This document shows positions 1-6,121 of a stretch of 7,703 nt of DNA, piece by piece (within the stretch, counting starts at the first letter, position 1; the number at the start of each line of letters is the position of its first letter). Under the pieces are notes generated by a model, which saw only the letters and a list, made by a program, of their open reading frames with translations, was not told the origin of the DNA and made no database searches. This DNA is from Verrucomicrobiales bacterium (GTDB lineage Bacteria > Verrucomicrobiota > Verrucomicrobiia > Verrucomicrobiales > DEV007). The stretch is from contig JALRFZ010000280.1 in assembly GCA_023253615.1 (NCBI GenBank), forward strand, positions 1 to 7,703. Direction: 5' to 3'. Made by a program: the position numbers and the translations under genes.

Positions 1-60
1 GCGATTGGACAGGGGAAAATCCGGTTGCCAGATCCCCGGTGGACTGGTTAGGCTCGCGCC

Positions 61-543
61 ATGAATTTCAAATGGATCCGGATTGCCCCCGTCGCGGCGC
101 TCGCCCTCATGGTCGTCGGCTGTGTCACGACCGAGGACGGACCGACCCCTGTCGTCGTCGAACATCTCGGCATGGAGCCCGAGTTCACCGAAGCCGATGG
201 AGACAAGAGCGGGCACCTCAGCAAGGAGGAAGTCGCCGCCCACCATCACGCCGACCTGCTCGCCCAGTATGATCTCGACCGCGACAGCCATATCTCGGAG
301 GCCGAGTGGCGCAGCGCGCATCCGTCGGCGTCCGAGCTCGACCCCGACTTCAACCTCATCGATCGCGACAAGGACAAAAAGATCAGCAAAGCCGAGGCCA
401 TCAAGTGGGTGAGCGAGCACGTCAGCTTCACCAAATCCTTCGCCAAATACGACATGGACGGCGATTCGCGCCTCTACTGGAAAGAAGTCGATGCCAAAGC
501 CCCGACCGAGCTGCGTGTCACGATGTTCTCGCTGGCGATTTGA
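61..543 (+). CDS. EF-hand lipoprotein, four calcium-binding loops
   Basis: Predicted 160-residue calcium-binding lipoprotein. Seen: a short basic N-terminus, a hydrophobic stretch at residues 8-20 and a lipobox VVGC with the acylated Cys at 21. Four EF-hand loops follow, at about residues 46-57 (D46, D48, S50, G51, L53, E57), 71-82 (D71, D73, D75, I78, E82), 101-112 (D101, D103, D105, I108, E112) and 131-142 (D131, D133, D135, L138, E142). All have acidic or Ser ligands at positions 1, 3 and 5 and Glu at 12; only the first keeps the usual Gly at position 6. Family knowledge: such small EF-hand lipoproteins are usually anchored in the envelope, where they bind calcium or bridge proteins. The start was chosen because it gives an intact lipoprotein signal; no clear Shine-Dalgarno sequence precedes it. 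The partner is unknown. It could share the envelope role of the downstream cytochrome/DUF1501 genes, but a palindromic element separates them. Confidence 0.87.
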   Translation: MNFKWIRIAPVAALALMVVGCVTTEDGPTPVVVEHLGMEPEFTEADGDKSGHLSKEEVAAHHHADLLAQYDLDRDSHISEAEWRSAHPSASELDPDFNLIDRDKDKKISKAEAIKWVSEHVSFTKSFAKYDMDGDSRLYWKEVDAKAPTELRVTMFSLAI

Positions 544-545
544 GA

Positions 546-613
546 GAATGTGGATTCGACTTTAGTCGAATGTGGTGGATGGGGAGGCTGCGACTGAAGT
601 CGCAGCCACATTC
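546..613. repeat. REP-like palindromic element with two nested hairpins
   Basis: Three nucleotides after the lipoprotein stop lies a dense palindromic element. Hairpin 1 spans 554-571 (arms attcgact/agtcgaat, centre tt). Hairpin 2 spans 586-607 (arms ggctgcgact/agtcgcagcc, centre ga). The octamer gaatgtgg occurs at 546-553 and 568-575, and its reverse complement ccacattc at 606-613, so an outer arm can also pair across the whole element. There is no T-run, so an ordinary intrinsic terminator is less likely than a REP-like interspersed repeat, although it may still end or stabilise the lipoprotein transcript. Seen directly; the repeat-family assignment is inference. Confidence 0.7.
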
Positions 614-681
614 CCGCATAGCGCCAACGCGCCATGACGGAACTGTCCGATTTCGGGCACAATCGGACTTGTTCCGTCGAG

Positions 682-3540
682 ATGCCGCGTTACCACCTCA
701 TCATCACCGTCCTGCTTCTGTGCGGGAGCGGCGCGTCCACGCTTTCCGCGACGGAGGGATTCGCCTTCTTTGAATCGCAGGTGCGGCCCCTCCTCGTGAA
801 GCATTGCTACGAATGCCATTCCGAGGAGGCCGACAAACAAAAGGGCGGGCTCTGGCTCGATCGCAAGGCGGGCTGGGAGACCGGCGGCGACGGCGGGCCC
901 TCGATCGTTCCGGGGAATCCCGACGCGAGCCTGCTGATCCACTCGATCCGCTACGCCGACGAAAACCTGCAGATGCCGCCGAAGTCGAAGATGACGACGG
1001 AGGAGATCGCGGTCCTGGAACAATGGGTCGCGATGGGCGCGCCCGATCCGCGCGACGCCGCCATCGCCGCCGGCGTCCGCAAAGGTGAGATCGACTACGA
1101 GGCAGCGCGGCAGGAGTGGGCCTTCCGTCCTGTCGTGAAGGCGGCCGAGCCCGCGATCGCCGCGCGCGAATGGCGGCTCGATCCCGTGGATTCCTTCGTC
1201 CTCGCGAAGCTCGAGGAGAAACAACTGACACCCGCCCCCACCGCTGAGCCTGCCGCCCTCCTGCGCCGTCTCCACTACGATCTCACCGGCCTGCCGCCGA
1301 CCGCGGAGGAGACGCAGGCTTTTGTCGCCGACCCCTCGCGTGAGGCGTTTGTCAGGATCATCGACGACCTGCTCGCCCGGCCTGCCTTCGGGGAGAAGTG
1401 GGGCAGACATTGGCTCGACGTGGCCCGCTACGCCGACTCGAACGGAGGTGACCGCAACTATACCTTCTACCAGGCCTGGCGGTATCGGAATCACGTCATC
1501 GACGCCTTCAACCGCGACCAGTCCTACCACGAATTCGTCCGCGAGCAGATCGCGGGCGATCTCATGCCCTCCGATGATCCCGCGACGACGCGCCGCCGGC
1601 TCATCGCCTCGACCTTCCTCGCCCTCGGGCCGAAGATGCTGACCGAGCGCGACAAGGAAAAGCTCTGGCTCGACACCGTCGATGAGCAGGTCGACACGAT
1701 GGGGCGCGCTTTCCTCGGGCTCACCCTCGGCTGCGCGCGCTGTCACGATCACAAGTTCGATCCCGTCTCCCAGGAGGATTATTTCGCTCTCGCCGGGATT
1801 TTCCGCTCCACCGAAATCGTCACCGGCACGCGGAACGGCTGCGTCAACGTCGCGAGCTGGATCGAGCGTCCCTTGCCCGGCCCGGATGGCGTCGATCCCG
1901 AACTCGCGAAACAGGTCGAGCGTCTCGAACTGGCGATGCGCCTCGTCGTCGAGAAGAGTTACATGAAGAAAGCCGGCGGCAAGATGACCGCCGACAACCT
2001 GCCGCTCGCTGGAGTCATCTACGACGAGAGCGATGCCGAGGTCGTGGGCGTGTGGCCGTCCTCGAATCTTTCACCGAACCGATTCGGTGCCCACTACCTC
2101 CGCGACGACAAGGAAGGCAAGGGCGAAAAGCGCGTCATCTTCCGCGGCAGCCTGCCCGAGAGCGGCCGCTACGAAGTCCGTGTCGCCTACAGCGCAGGAG
2201 AAAACCGGGCGGAGAAGGTACCCGTGGTCGTGAGGAGCCGGGCCGGGAAAGAGACTGTCTTCCTCGATCAGACCAGGACGCCCTCCGTCGCGGGTCTTTT
2301 CGAACCGATCGGGCAATTCGATTTTGAAAAGGGTGCCGAATGCAGTGTCACGATCGAAACGACCGGCACCGAGGGGCGATATGTGCTTGTCGATGCGGTG
2401 CAGTTCATCGCCGTCGCCGATCTCGAGCGGGAAAAAGCCCAACTCAACGCCGCCACCGGCGGGGAAAGCGATCCGCTCTTCCGCATGAGCGAGGGCGATC
2501 TGAAGAAGACCCTCGACAAGCTCATCGCCGAGCTGAAGGACAAGGACGTCGTGATGGCGCCGCGCGATGCGAAGGAGCCGGCCGACATCCATCTCCGCAT
2601 CCGTGGCGAGACCGGCCAGCTCGGTCCTGTTGTCGCGCGTGGATTTCCGAAACTGCTCTCCAACCAATCCTCGACGATCGCCCCTGGCACGAGCGGGCGT
2701 CGCGAACTTGCCGACTGGCTCACCGGCGAGGCGGGTGGACTGCTCGACCGCGTCTACGTCAACCGCGTCTGGGGACATCTCTTCGGTCGCGGTCTCGTCG
2801 AATCGGTCGACAACTTCGGTCGGCTTGGGTCCGGGGTGACCCATCCCGGGTTGCTCGATTGGCTCGCCGCGACTTTCCGCGAGGAAGGGGGCTCGACGAA
2901 ACAACTCGTCCGCCGCCTCGTCCTGAGCCGCACCTACGGACTCGGAGCCGACCCTGACAAAACCCTCCTCGCCGCCGACCCGGAGAACGAACTCTTCGGT
3001 CGCCATGGGCGTCGCCGTCTCACCGCCGAGGAGATCCGCGACAGCGTCCTCTTTTTCTCCGGACGTCTCGACCGCACTCCCGGTGGGGCCACCGCGACCG
3101 CCATCGGCATCGATCTCGATGCGCCGCTTTCCTATGAGAAGGATCCCAAGCGCACCATTTATCTGCCCGTGGCGAGAAACAATCCCAGCGGCGAACTCGC
3201 GCTCTTCGATGGGGCCAACCCCGACCTCGTCACCGGTCAGCGCGACGCCACGACCGTGCCCACCCAGGCGCTGTATTTGTTGAACAGCGAGTTTTTGCTC
3301 AACGAGGCCAAAGGCGTCGCCAAGGCGGCGATGAAGCCCGGGGCCCTGCCGGGGACCGAAGTCGATCGCCTTTACCTGACCCTCTTGGGTCGCGCGCCAG
3401 ACCCTGTTGAACGTGATCGGGCGCTGGGTTTGGTCGCGGATCTGAGCGGGGGAGGGGAGGAGTTGGATCGGGTCGAGGAAGCCGTGGGGCATTTGGCGCA
3501 TTTGTTGATGGCTTCGACCGAATTTTTGTATTTGGAATAG
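682..3540 (+). CDS. PSD1/PSCyt1 cytochrome-type protein (DUF1549 and DUF1553)
   Basis: Large exported protein of 952 residues. Seen: a Sec signal peptide at residues 1-23 (hydrophobic core HLIITVLLL, likely cleavage after LSA). A PSCyt1 haem-c domain has C42-Y-E-C45-H46 and a candidate Met ligand at M98 in an LQMPP motif. DUF1549 runs from about 168 to 377, with LTGLPPT, GRHWLDVARYADS and a second CxxCH (CARCH, 351-355) followed by DHKFDP. A beta-rich insertion resembling golvesin C-terminal/xanthan-lyase domains covers about 445-578. DUF1553 covers about 668-949 (LADWLTG, VYVNRVWGHLFGRGLV, THPGLLDWLA). Known: these families are abundant in Planctomycetota and Verrucomicrobiota, often beside DUF1501 genes, sulfatases and glycoside hydrolases; their reaction is not settled. 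Inferred: periplasmic haem protein linked to polymer breakdown. An in-frame ATG at 634 would add 16 polar residues before the signal peptide, so 682 is preferred. Neither start has a good ribosome-binding site. Confidence 0.92.
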   Translation: MPRYHLIITVLLLCGSGASTLSATEGFAFFESQVRPLLVKHCYECHSEEADKQKGGLWLDRKAGWETGGDGGPSIVPGNPDASLLIHSIRYADENLQMPPKSKMTTEEIAVLEQWVAMGAPDPRDAAIAAGVRKGEIDYEAARQEWAFRPVVKAAEPAIAAREWRLDPVDSFVLAKLEEKQLTPAPTAEPAALLRRLHYDLTGLPPTAEETQAFVADPSREAFVRIIDDLLARPAFGEKWGRHWLDVARYADSNGGDRNYTFYQAWRYRNHVIDAFNRDQSYHEFVREQIAGDLMPSDDPATTRRRLIASTFLALGPKMLTERDKEKLWLDTVDEQVDTMGRAFLGLTLGCARCHDHKFDPVSQEDYFALAGIFRSTEIVTGTRNGCVNVASWIERPLPGPDGVDPELAKQVERLELAMRLVVEKSYMKKAGGKMTADNLPLAGVIYDESDAEVVGVWPSSNLSPNRFGAHYLRDDKEGKGEKRVIFRGSLPESGRYEVRVAYSAGENRAEKVPVVVRSRAGKETVFLDQTRTPSVAGLFEPIGQFDFEKGAECSVTIETTGTEGRYVLVDAVQFIAVADLEREKAQLNAATGGESDPLFRMSEGDLKKTLDKLIAELKDKDVVMAPRDAKEPADIHLRIRGETGQLGPVVARGFPKLLSNQSSTIAPGTSGRRELADWLTGEAGGLLDRVYVNRVWGHLFGRGLVESVDNFGRLGSGVTHPGLLDWLAATFREEGGSTKQLVRRLVLSRTYGLGADPDKTLLAADPENELFGRHGRRRLTAEEIRDSVLFFSGRLDRTPGGATATAIGIDLDAPLSYEKDPKRTIYLPVARNNPSGELALFDGANPDLVTGQRDATTVPTQALYLLNSEFLLNEAKGVAKAAMKPGALPGTEVDRLYLTLLGRAPDPVERDRALGLVADLSGGGEELDRVEEAVGHLAHLLMASTEFLYLE

Positions 3541-3549
3541 TTTTTTCAG

Positions 3550-3651
3550 ATCCGTGTTTATCCTGTCATCCGTGGTCAGAATCGATTCAGAAGGAGAGCC
3601 GAACGAAGACATGAAGGGTTGGACCACGGATGGGCACGGATTCACACGGAT
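3550..3651. repeat. Inverted repeat pair able to form a long imperfect hairpin
   Basis: The stretch 3550-3577 is nearly the reverse complement of 3622-3651. Both contain, on the relevant strand, gaccacggatg at one end and cacacggat or aacacggat at the other, with a 2-bp length difference and a few mismatches in the middle. A 44-bp spacer separates the arms. It begins just after a T6 run (3541-3546) that follows the cytochrome stop codon. The paired structure could act as a 3' stabiliser or a weak terminator for the upstream gene. Confidence 0.6.
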
Positions 3652-3719
3652 GGAAGAAATGGAAATGAAGACGCAGGACACCACGGATTCATTCGCGCCC
3701 ATTCGCGGTTCTTCGCGCC

Positions 3720-3863
3720 CATTCGCGTTCCCAAATGAATTCAACGCAGATGGCCGCAGATTTCCGCGGATAAACGCAGATCAGAGCCATGCATCCGCGA
3801 AAATCGTCGGACATCCGCGCTCATCCGCGTTTTCAAAATGCTTCAACGCAAATGGCCGCGAAT
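3720..3863. repeat. Direct duplication of a 42-bp module (3720-3761 and 3822-3863)
   Basis: The two 42-bp segments align without gaps and match at about 33 positions. Each holds a cgcgtt segment, a more variable A/T-rich middle, then ttcaacgca and atggccgc. The 60 bp between the copies (3762-3821) contains atccgcg units in the opposite orientation. The pattern suggests duplication of a module larger than the basic 7-12 bp unit, followed by divergence. Confidence 0.6.
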
Positions 3864-3891
3864 ACCCGCAAATGGCCGCAAATCACGACCG

Positions 3892-5268
3892 ATGAAACCG
3901 TTTTCCCAAGAATTTTCGCGCCGCGAAATCCTCAAGTCCGCCGCTTGTGGTTTCGGCTCCCTCGCCTTCAGCGGGCTCGCCGCCTCTGCCGCCTCTCCGA
4001 CCTTCCACCACACGCCACGCGCCAAACGGGTCATCTTCCTCTTCATGCATGGCGGGCCTTCGCATGTCGATTCCTTCGACTACAAGCCCGAGCTCCAGAA
4101 ACGCGATGGACAAAAGCTGCCCTTCGCCCCGGCCAAAAACCTCGACCCGGCCGCGACGGCGACCGCGAAGCTGATGGCCTCGCCGTGGAATTTCTCCCAA
4201 CACGGCCAATCCGGTCTCTGGATCAGCGACCTGTTCCCCCACGTCGCGCGACACGCCGACGATCTCTGTGTGATCCGTTCGATGCAGAGCACGGGACAGT
4301 CGCACGGGCAGGCGGTCTGCATGTTGCACACCGGCACGGACAACTTCGTGCGTCCTTCGGTCGGCGCGTGGGTCAGTTACGGGCTGGGCTCGGACAACCG
4401 CGATCTCCCCGGCTTCGTCAGCATCAGCCCCTCGGCCTCGCACGGGGGACCGCGGAACTACGGCTCCGCTTTCCTCCCGGCCGCGCACCAGGGCACGACG
4501 ATCGGGGCGAATGGCAAGCTCGATCCCAAGGCGAATTTCCGTTACCTGAAATCCGATGCTCCTGCGGCGGTGCAGGCGCGCAAGCTCGAGTTTCTCCAAG
4601 CGATGAACCACGAGCATCTCGCCCGCACCCAACACGCCCCGGTCGAGGGCATGATCGCTTCCATGGAGCTCGCCTATCGGATGCAGTCGGCCGCACCGCC
4701 GGTGATCGGGATCGACGACGAGCCTCAGCACATCCGCGACCTCTACGGCATCGGCGTCGACGAGACCGATCACTTTGGACGGCAATGCCTCCTCGCGCGT
4801 CGTTTCGCCGAAGCGGGCGTGCGTTATCTCCAGGTCTCAACTCCGAACGTGTGGGACCAGCATGGCGGCCTCGTCAAGGGGCACACGAAGAACGCCCTGG
4901 CCGTCGACAAGCCGATCGCGGGCCTGCTCACCGATTTGAAACAGCGCGGTCTCCTCGAGGACACCCTCGTCGTTTGGGGCGGCGAGTTCGGACGCACGCC
5001 GATCGCCCAGGGCGACGGACGTGATCACAATCCCCAGGGCTTCACGATGTGGCTGGCGGGCGGTGGCGTGAAAGGCGGCTACGCCCACGGCGAGACCGAT
5101 GAATTCGGCTACTTCGCGGTGAAGGACAAGGTCCACATGCACGACCTGCACGCGACGATGTTGCATCTGTTGGGACTCGATCACCTGAAGCTGACCTACC
5201 GCTACGCGGGGCGGGACTTCCGTCTGACGGATGTCTATGGCGAGGTGGTGAAGGGGATTTTGGGGTGA
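3892..5268 (+). CDS. DUF1501 family protein, Tat-exported
   Basis: A 458-residue DUF1501 protein of the alkaline phosphatase/sulfatase-like superfamily. Seen: a Tat signal SRREILK with twin Arg at residues 10-11, a hydrophobic stretch to about 34, then [18 protein letters not shown] (HGGPSHVD at 53-60). Further conserved blocks are [26 protein letters not shown] (321-326), WGGEFGRTP (362-370), [10 protein letters not shown] (374-383) and [17 protein letters not shown] (415-431). The D and H residues in these blocks are candidate metal ligands. The length is usual for the family. It is the standard partner of the upstream PSD1 gene, here separated by 351 bp of repeats, so it may have its own promoter. 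A start at 3838 would add 18 residues encoded by repeat DNA ahead of the Tat signal and is rejected. Known: the family is predicted to be exported with PSD1 proteins in PVC bacteria. The exact substrate cannot be read from the sequence. Confidence 0.93.
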   Translation: MKPFSQEFSRREILKSAACGFGSLAFSGLAASAASPTFHHTPRAKRVIFLFMHGGPSHVDSFDYKPELQKRDGQKLPFAPAKNLDPAATATAKLMASPWNFSQHGQSGLWISDLFPHVARHADDLCVIRSMQSTGQSHGQAVCMLHTGTDNFVRPSVGAWVSYGLGSDNRDLPGFVSISPSASHGGPRNYGSAFLPAAHQGTTIGANGKLDPKANFRYLKSDAPAAVQARKLEFLQAMNHEHLARTQHAPVEGMIASMELAYRMQSAAPPVIGIDDEPQHIRDLYGIGVDETDHFGRQCLLARRFAEAGVRYLQVSTPNVWDQHGGLVKGHTKNALAVDKPIAGLLTDLKQRGLLEDTLVVWGGEFGRTPIAQGDGRDHNPQGFTMWLAGGGVKGGYAHGETDEFGYFAVKDKVHMHDLHATMLHLLGLDHLKLTYRYAGRDFRLTDVYGEVVKGILG

Positions 5269-5321
5269 GGGGATTGGAGTTGGCGCAGGGGGTGCAGGAC
5301 AAAAAAGTCAGGCCAAGCCGT

Positions 5322-5334
5322 CCAGCCCGGCTGG
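5322..5334. repeat. Short GC-rich hairpin after the DUF1501 gene
   Basis: ccagcc-c-ggctgg is a perfect palindrome about 54 bp after the DUF1501 stop codon. It lacks a T-run; an A6 run lies upstream at about 5301-5306, which would be a T-run on the other strand. It resembles the GC-rich hairpins further along this spacer and may mark the edge of the repeat cluster or contribute to transcript ending. Confidence 0.4.
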
Positions 5335-5355
5335 GGAAACAACCGTCATCGGCGG

Positions 5356-5398
5356 AGGGAACGGGTATTGGCCCCGCAGGGAACGAGTATTGGCCCCG
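5356..5398 (+). repeat. Tandem 22-bp repeat, two copies
   Basis: The 21-bp unit beginning agggaacg and ending gtattggccccg occurs at 5356-5376 and 5378-5398 with one difference (g or a at the ninth base), giving a 22-bp period. The second copy runs directly into the ggccccGGAggggcc hairpin, so the tandem may arise from slippage at the edge of the composite element. Confidence 0.65.
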
Positions 5399-5493
5399 GA
5401 GGGGCCAAAGAAGGTAGCCGGTGGTAGAGCGCAGCGGAACCACCGGAACACCACCCCGGAAAAGAGAACCCCGCCCCGGAGGGGCGGAAGAAG
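5392..5493 (+). repeat. Composite palindromic module, left copy
   Basis: Seen in order: hairpin ggccccGGAggggcc (5392-5406), linker aaagaa, a 34-bp arm (5413-5446) starting ggtagccggtggt and ending accaccgg that can fold on itself through ccggtggt/accaccgg, a 24-bp spacer, hairpin ccgccccGGAggggcgg (5471-5487), then aagaag. The same order occurs on the opposite strand at 5650-5749. From general knowledge, modules with these 'gccccGGAggggc' and 'ggtagccggtggt' sequences recur between genes in Verrucomicrobiota; mobility by a REP-type transposase is possible but not shown here. Confidence 0.7.
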
Positions 5494-5649
5494 CGGGCCC
5501 GCTCACGAGAGCCGCTTTTCTTCGAACTTCATCCCGCCGCGCATGACAAACTCCAGATCCTCTTCCTGAAAGGTTTGCGTCCGATGGTGACGTATGCTCG
5601 CGCTTCATGGTGAAAACCAGATGGTCATGCGCCGAGGATACTCCGGAGC
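5494..5649 (-). other. Core between inverted modules, with a minus-strand ORF remnant
   Basis: This 156-bp core lies between the two opposed composite modules and contains no recognisable gene. On the minus strand one frame (5604 to the TGA at 5503) is open for 33 codons and gives a peptide ending FVMRGGMKFEEKRLS, whose composition looks more protein-like than the surrounding repeats. Just upstream the same frame starts with ATG (MTIWFSP) but hits a TGA. This may be the decayed 3' end of a gene carried by the element, or chance. No family was recognised. Confidence 0.25.
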
Positions 5650-5749
5650 CTTCTCGCGCCCCTCCCGGGCGCAACTGTTTCCTCGTGTGATAGACCGGTG
5701 GTTCCGCCGCGCTCCACCACCGGCTACCGTCTTTCGTCCCGCTGGGACG
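5650..5749 (-). repeat. Composite palindromic module, right copy (inverted)
   Basis: Read on the minus strand, it repeats the left module. Hairpin cgtccc-gct-gggacg lies at 5735-5749, followed by a 6-nt linker aaagac and a 34-bp arm (5695-5728) matching 5413-5446 at 32 of 34 positions. Then come a 22-bp spacer, a 17-bp hairpin at 5656-5672 matching 5471-5487 at about 14 of 17 positions, and gagaag. The first hairpin has a different stem sequence in this copy but keeps its place and spacing, as expected if structure rather than sequence is conserved. Confidence 0.7.
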
Positions 5750-5823
5750 ATTCAGCTTCAAAATTTGCAGTAGGTGGAACCTGGACATTTTTAACTCCCA
5801 AAGATTCATCGGGTTTCCGGCGT

Positions 5824-5876
5824 AGCCTGACAATTCTGTCCCGCACCCTGGCGCAGGGACTCGAAAACTTCAGGCT
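5824..5876. repeat. Nested inverted repeats upstream of the DUF433 gene
   Basis: Outer arms agcctga (5824-5830) and tcaggct (5870-5876) enclose a smaller stem gtccc/gggac (5838-5842 and 5856-5860), with an alternative ccctg/caggg pairing inside it. It ends 35 bp before the DUF433 start codon. It could be a last hairpin of the repeat cluster or an autoregulatory site; nothing in the sequence decides between these. Confidence 0.35.
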
Positions 5877-5911
5877 TTCTAGCCAAGGCAAAATCGGCTA
5901 CACTTGATCTC

Positions 5912-6121
5912 ATGGCAGTGCTGGACCATCCTCCGATCACCTCGTCACCGAATGTTTTGGGCGGCGTGCTGGTCTTTGCCGGAACCCGGGTTCCCGTGCA
6001 GTCGCTGCTCGATTACCGCAACGACGGCTTCTCGGTGGACGAGTTTTTGGAGTTCTTTCCTTCGGTGTCCCGTTGCGACGCGGAGCGGTTTCTTCAGATG
6101 CTCGAAGAGTCGCCGGAATGA
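5912..6121 (+). CDS. DUF433 family antitoxin-like protein
   Basis: A 69-residue protein of the DUF433 family. Seen: the family core with GG-x(4)-AGTRVPVQSLLDY at about residues 17-35, where most members have a GGKP-like stretch followed by RGTRIPV, then DGFSVDEFLEFFPSVSRCDAERFL (38-61), which matches the helical part that follows. The length is typical. Its last codon and stop overlap the next start by four bases (ATGA, 6118-6121), so the two genes are almost surely cotranscribed and translationally coupled. Family knowledge: DUF433 proteins are commonly encoded directly upstream of a DUF5615 PIN-like protein and are treated as the antitoxin of a VapBC-like module. They have a winged-helix-like fold and probably bind DNA, so autoregulation is likely. 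No Shine-Dalgarno sequence is seen; a TACACT box at 5899-5904 lies close to the ATG. Confidence 0.85.
   Translation: MAVLDHPPITSSPNVLGGVLVFAGTRVPVQSLLDYRNDGFSVDEFLEFFPSVSRCDAERFLQMLEESPE

Larger units (their letters stand above)
3541..3890. repeat. Spacer of degenerate 'cacggat / cgcagat' short repeats
   Basis: This gene-free spacer between the cytochrome and DUF1501 genes is made of short degenerate units built on cacggat, cgcggat, cgcagat and the inverse atccgcg. In the first part (to about 3690) cacggat-type units dominate; in the second (3691-3890) units containing cgcg, cgcagat and ggccgc dominate. Both orientations occur. A 16-bp unit, ttcgcgcccattcgcg, is repeated exactly at 3692-3707 and 3712-3727. 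The dodecamer gcaaatggccgc is repeated at 3848-3859 and 3868-3879; both pairs have a 20-bp step. Every frame gives low-complexity peptides rich in N, G, R and P, with no domain, so no gene is called. Similar intergenic repeats are, from general knowledge, frequent in Verrucomicrobiota genomes; their function is unknown. Confidence 0.75.

Noticed and set aside
634..681. Upstream start for the cytochrome gene at 634
   Set aside because: It adds 16 polar residues in front of an otherwise normal Sec signal peptide, and there is no better ribosome-binding site.
562..1752. Long minus-strand open frame (396 codons) over the cytochrome gene
   Set aside because: It lies antisense to DUF1549 and PSCyt1 sequence with clear conserved motifs; its product is Arg/Gly/Val-rich with no domain. 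It is open because of high GC content.
2071..3744. Minus-strand open frame of 557 codons over the end of the cytochrome gene and the repeat spacer
   Set aside because: Antisense to DUF1553. Its N-terminus is the translated repeat array (a typical artefact of these repeats), with no signal or domain.
3690..3880. CRISPR array
   Set aside because: Units are degenerate, very short, in both orientations and without constant spacers; no cas gene is in the window.
3789..5024. Second plus-strand frame of 411 codons across the DUF1501 gene
   Set aside because: Frame shadow of the DUF1501 gene. It is Arg/Pro-rich and lacks conserved motifs, while the 3892 frame carries the full family signature.
5356..5488. 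CRISPR-like or attachment-site repeats
   Set aside because: Only two tandem copies with a 1-bp gap, followed by self-complementary hairpins. No integrase or transposase gene is present in the window.
5042..5833. Minus-strand frame of 263 codons from the repeat spacer into the DUF1501 gene
   Set aside because: Most of it is translated hairpin repeats and the rest is antisense to DUF1501; no recognisable protein.
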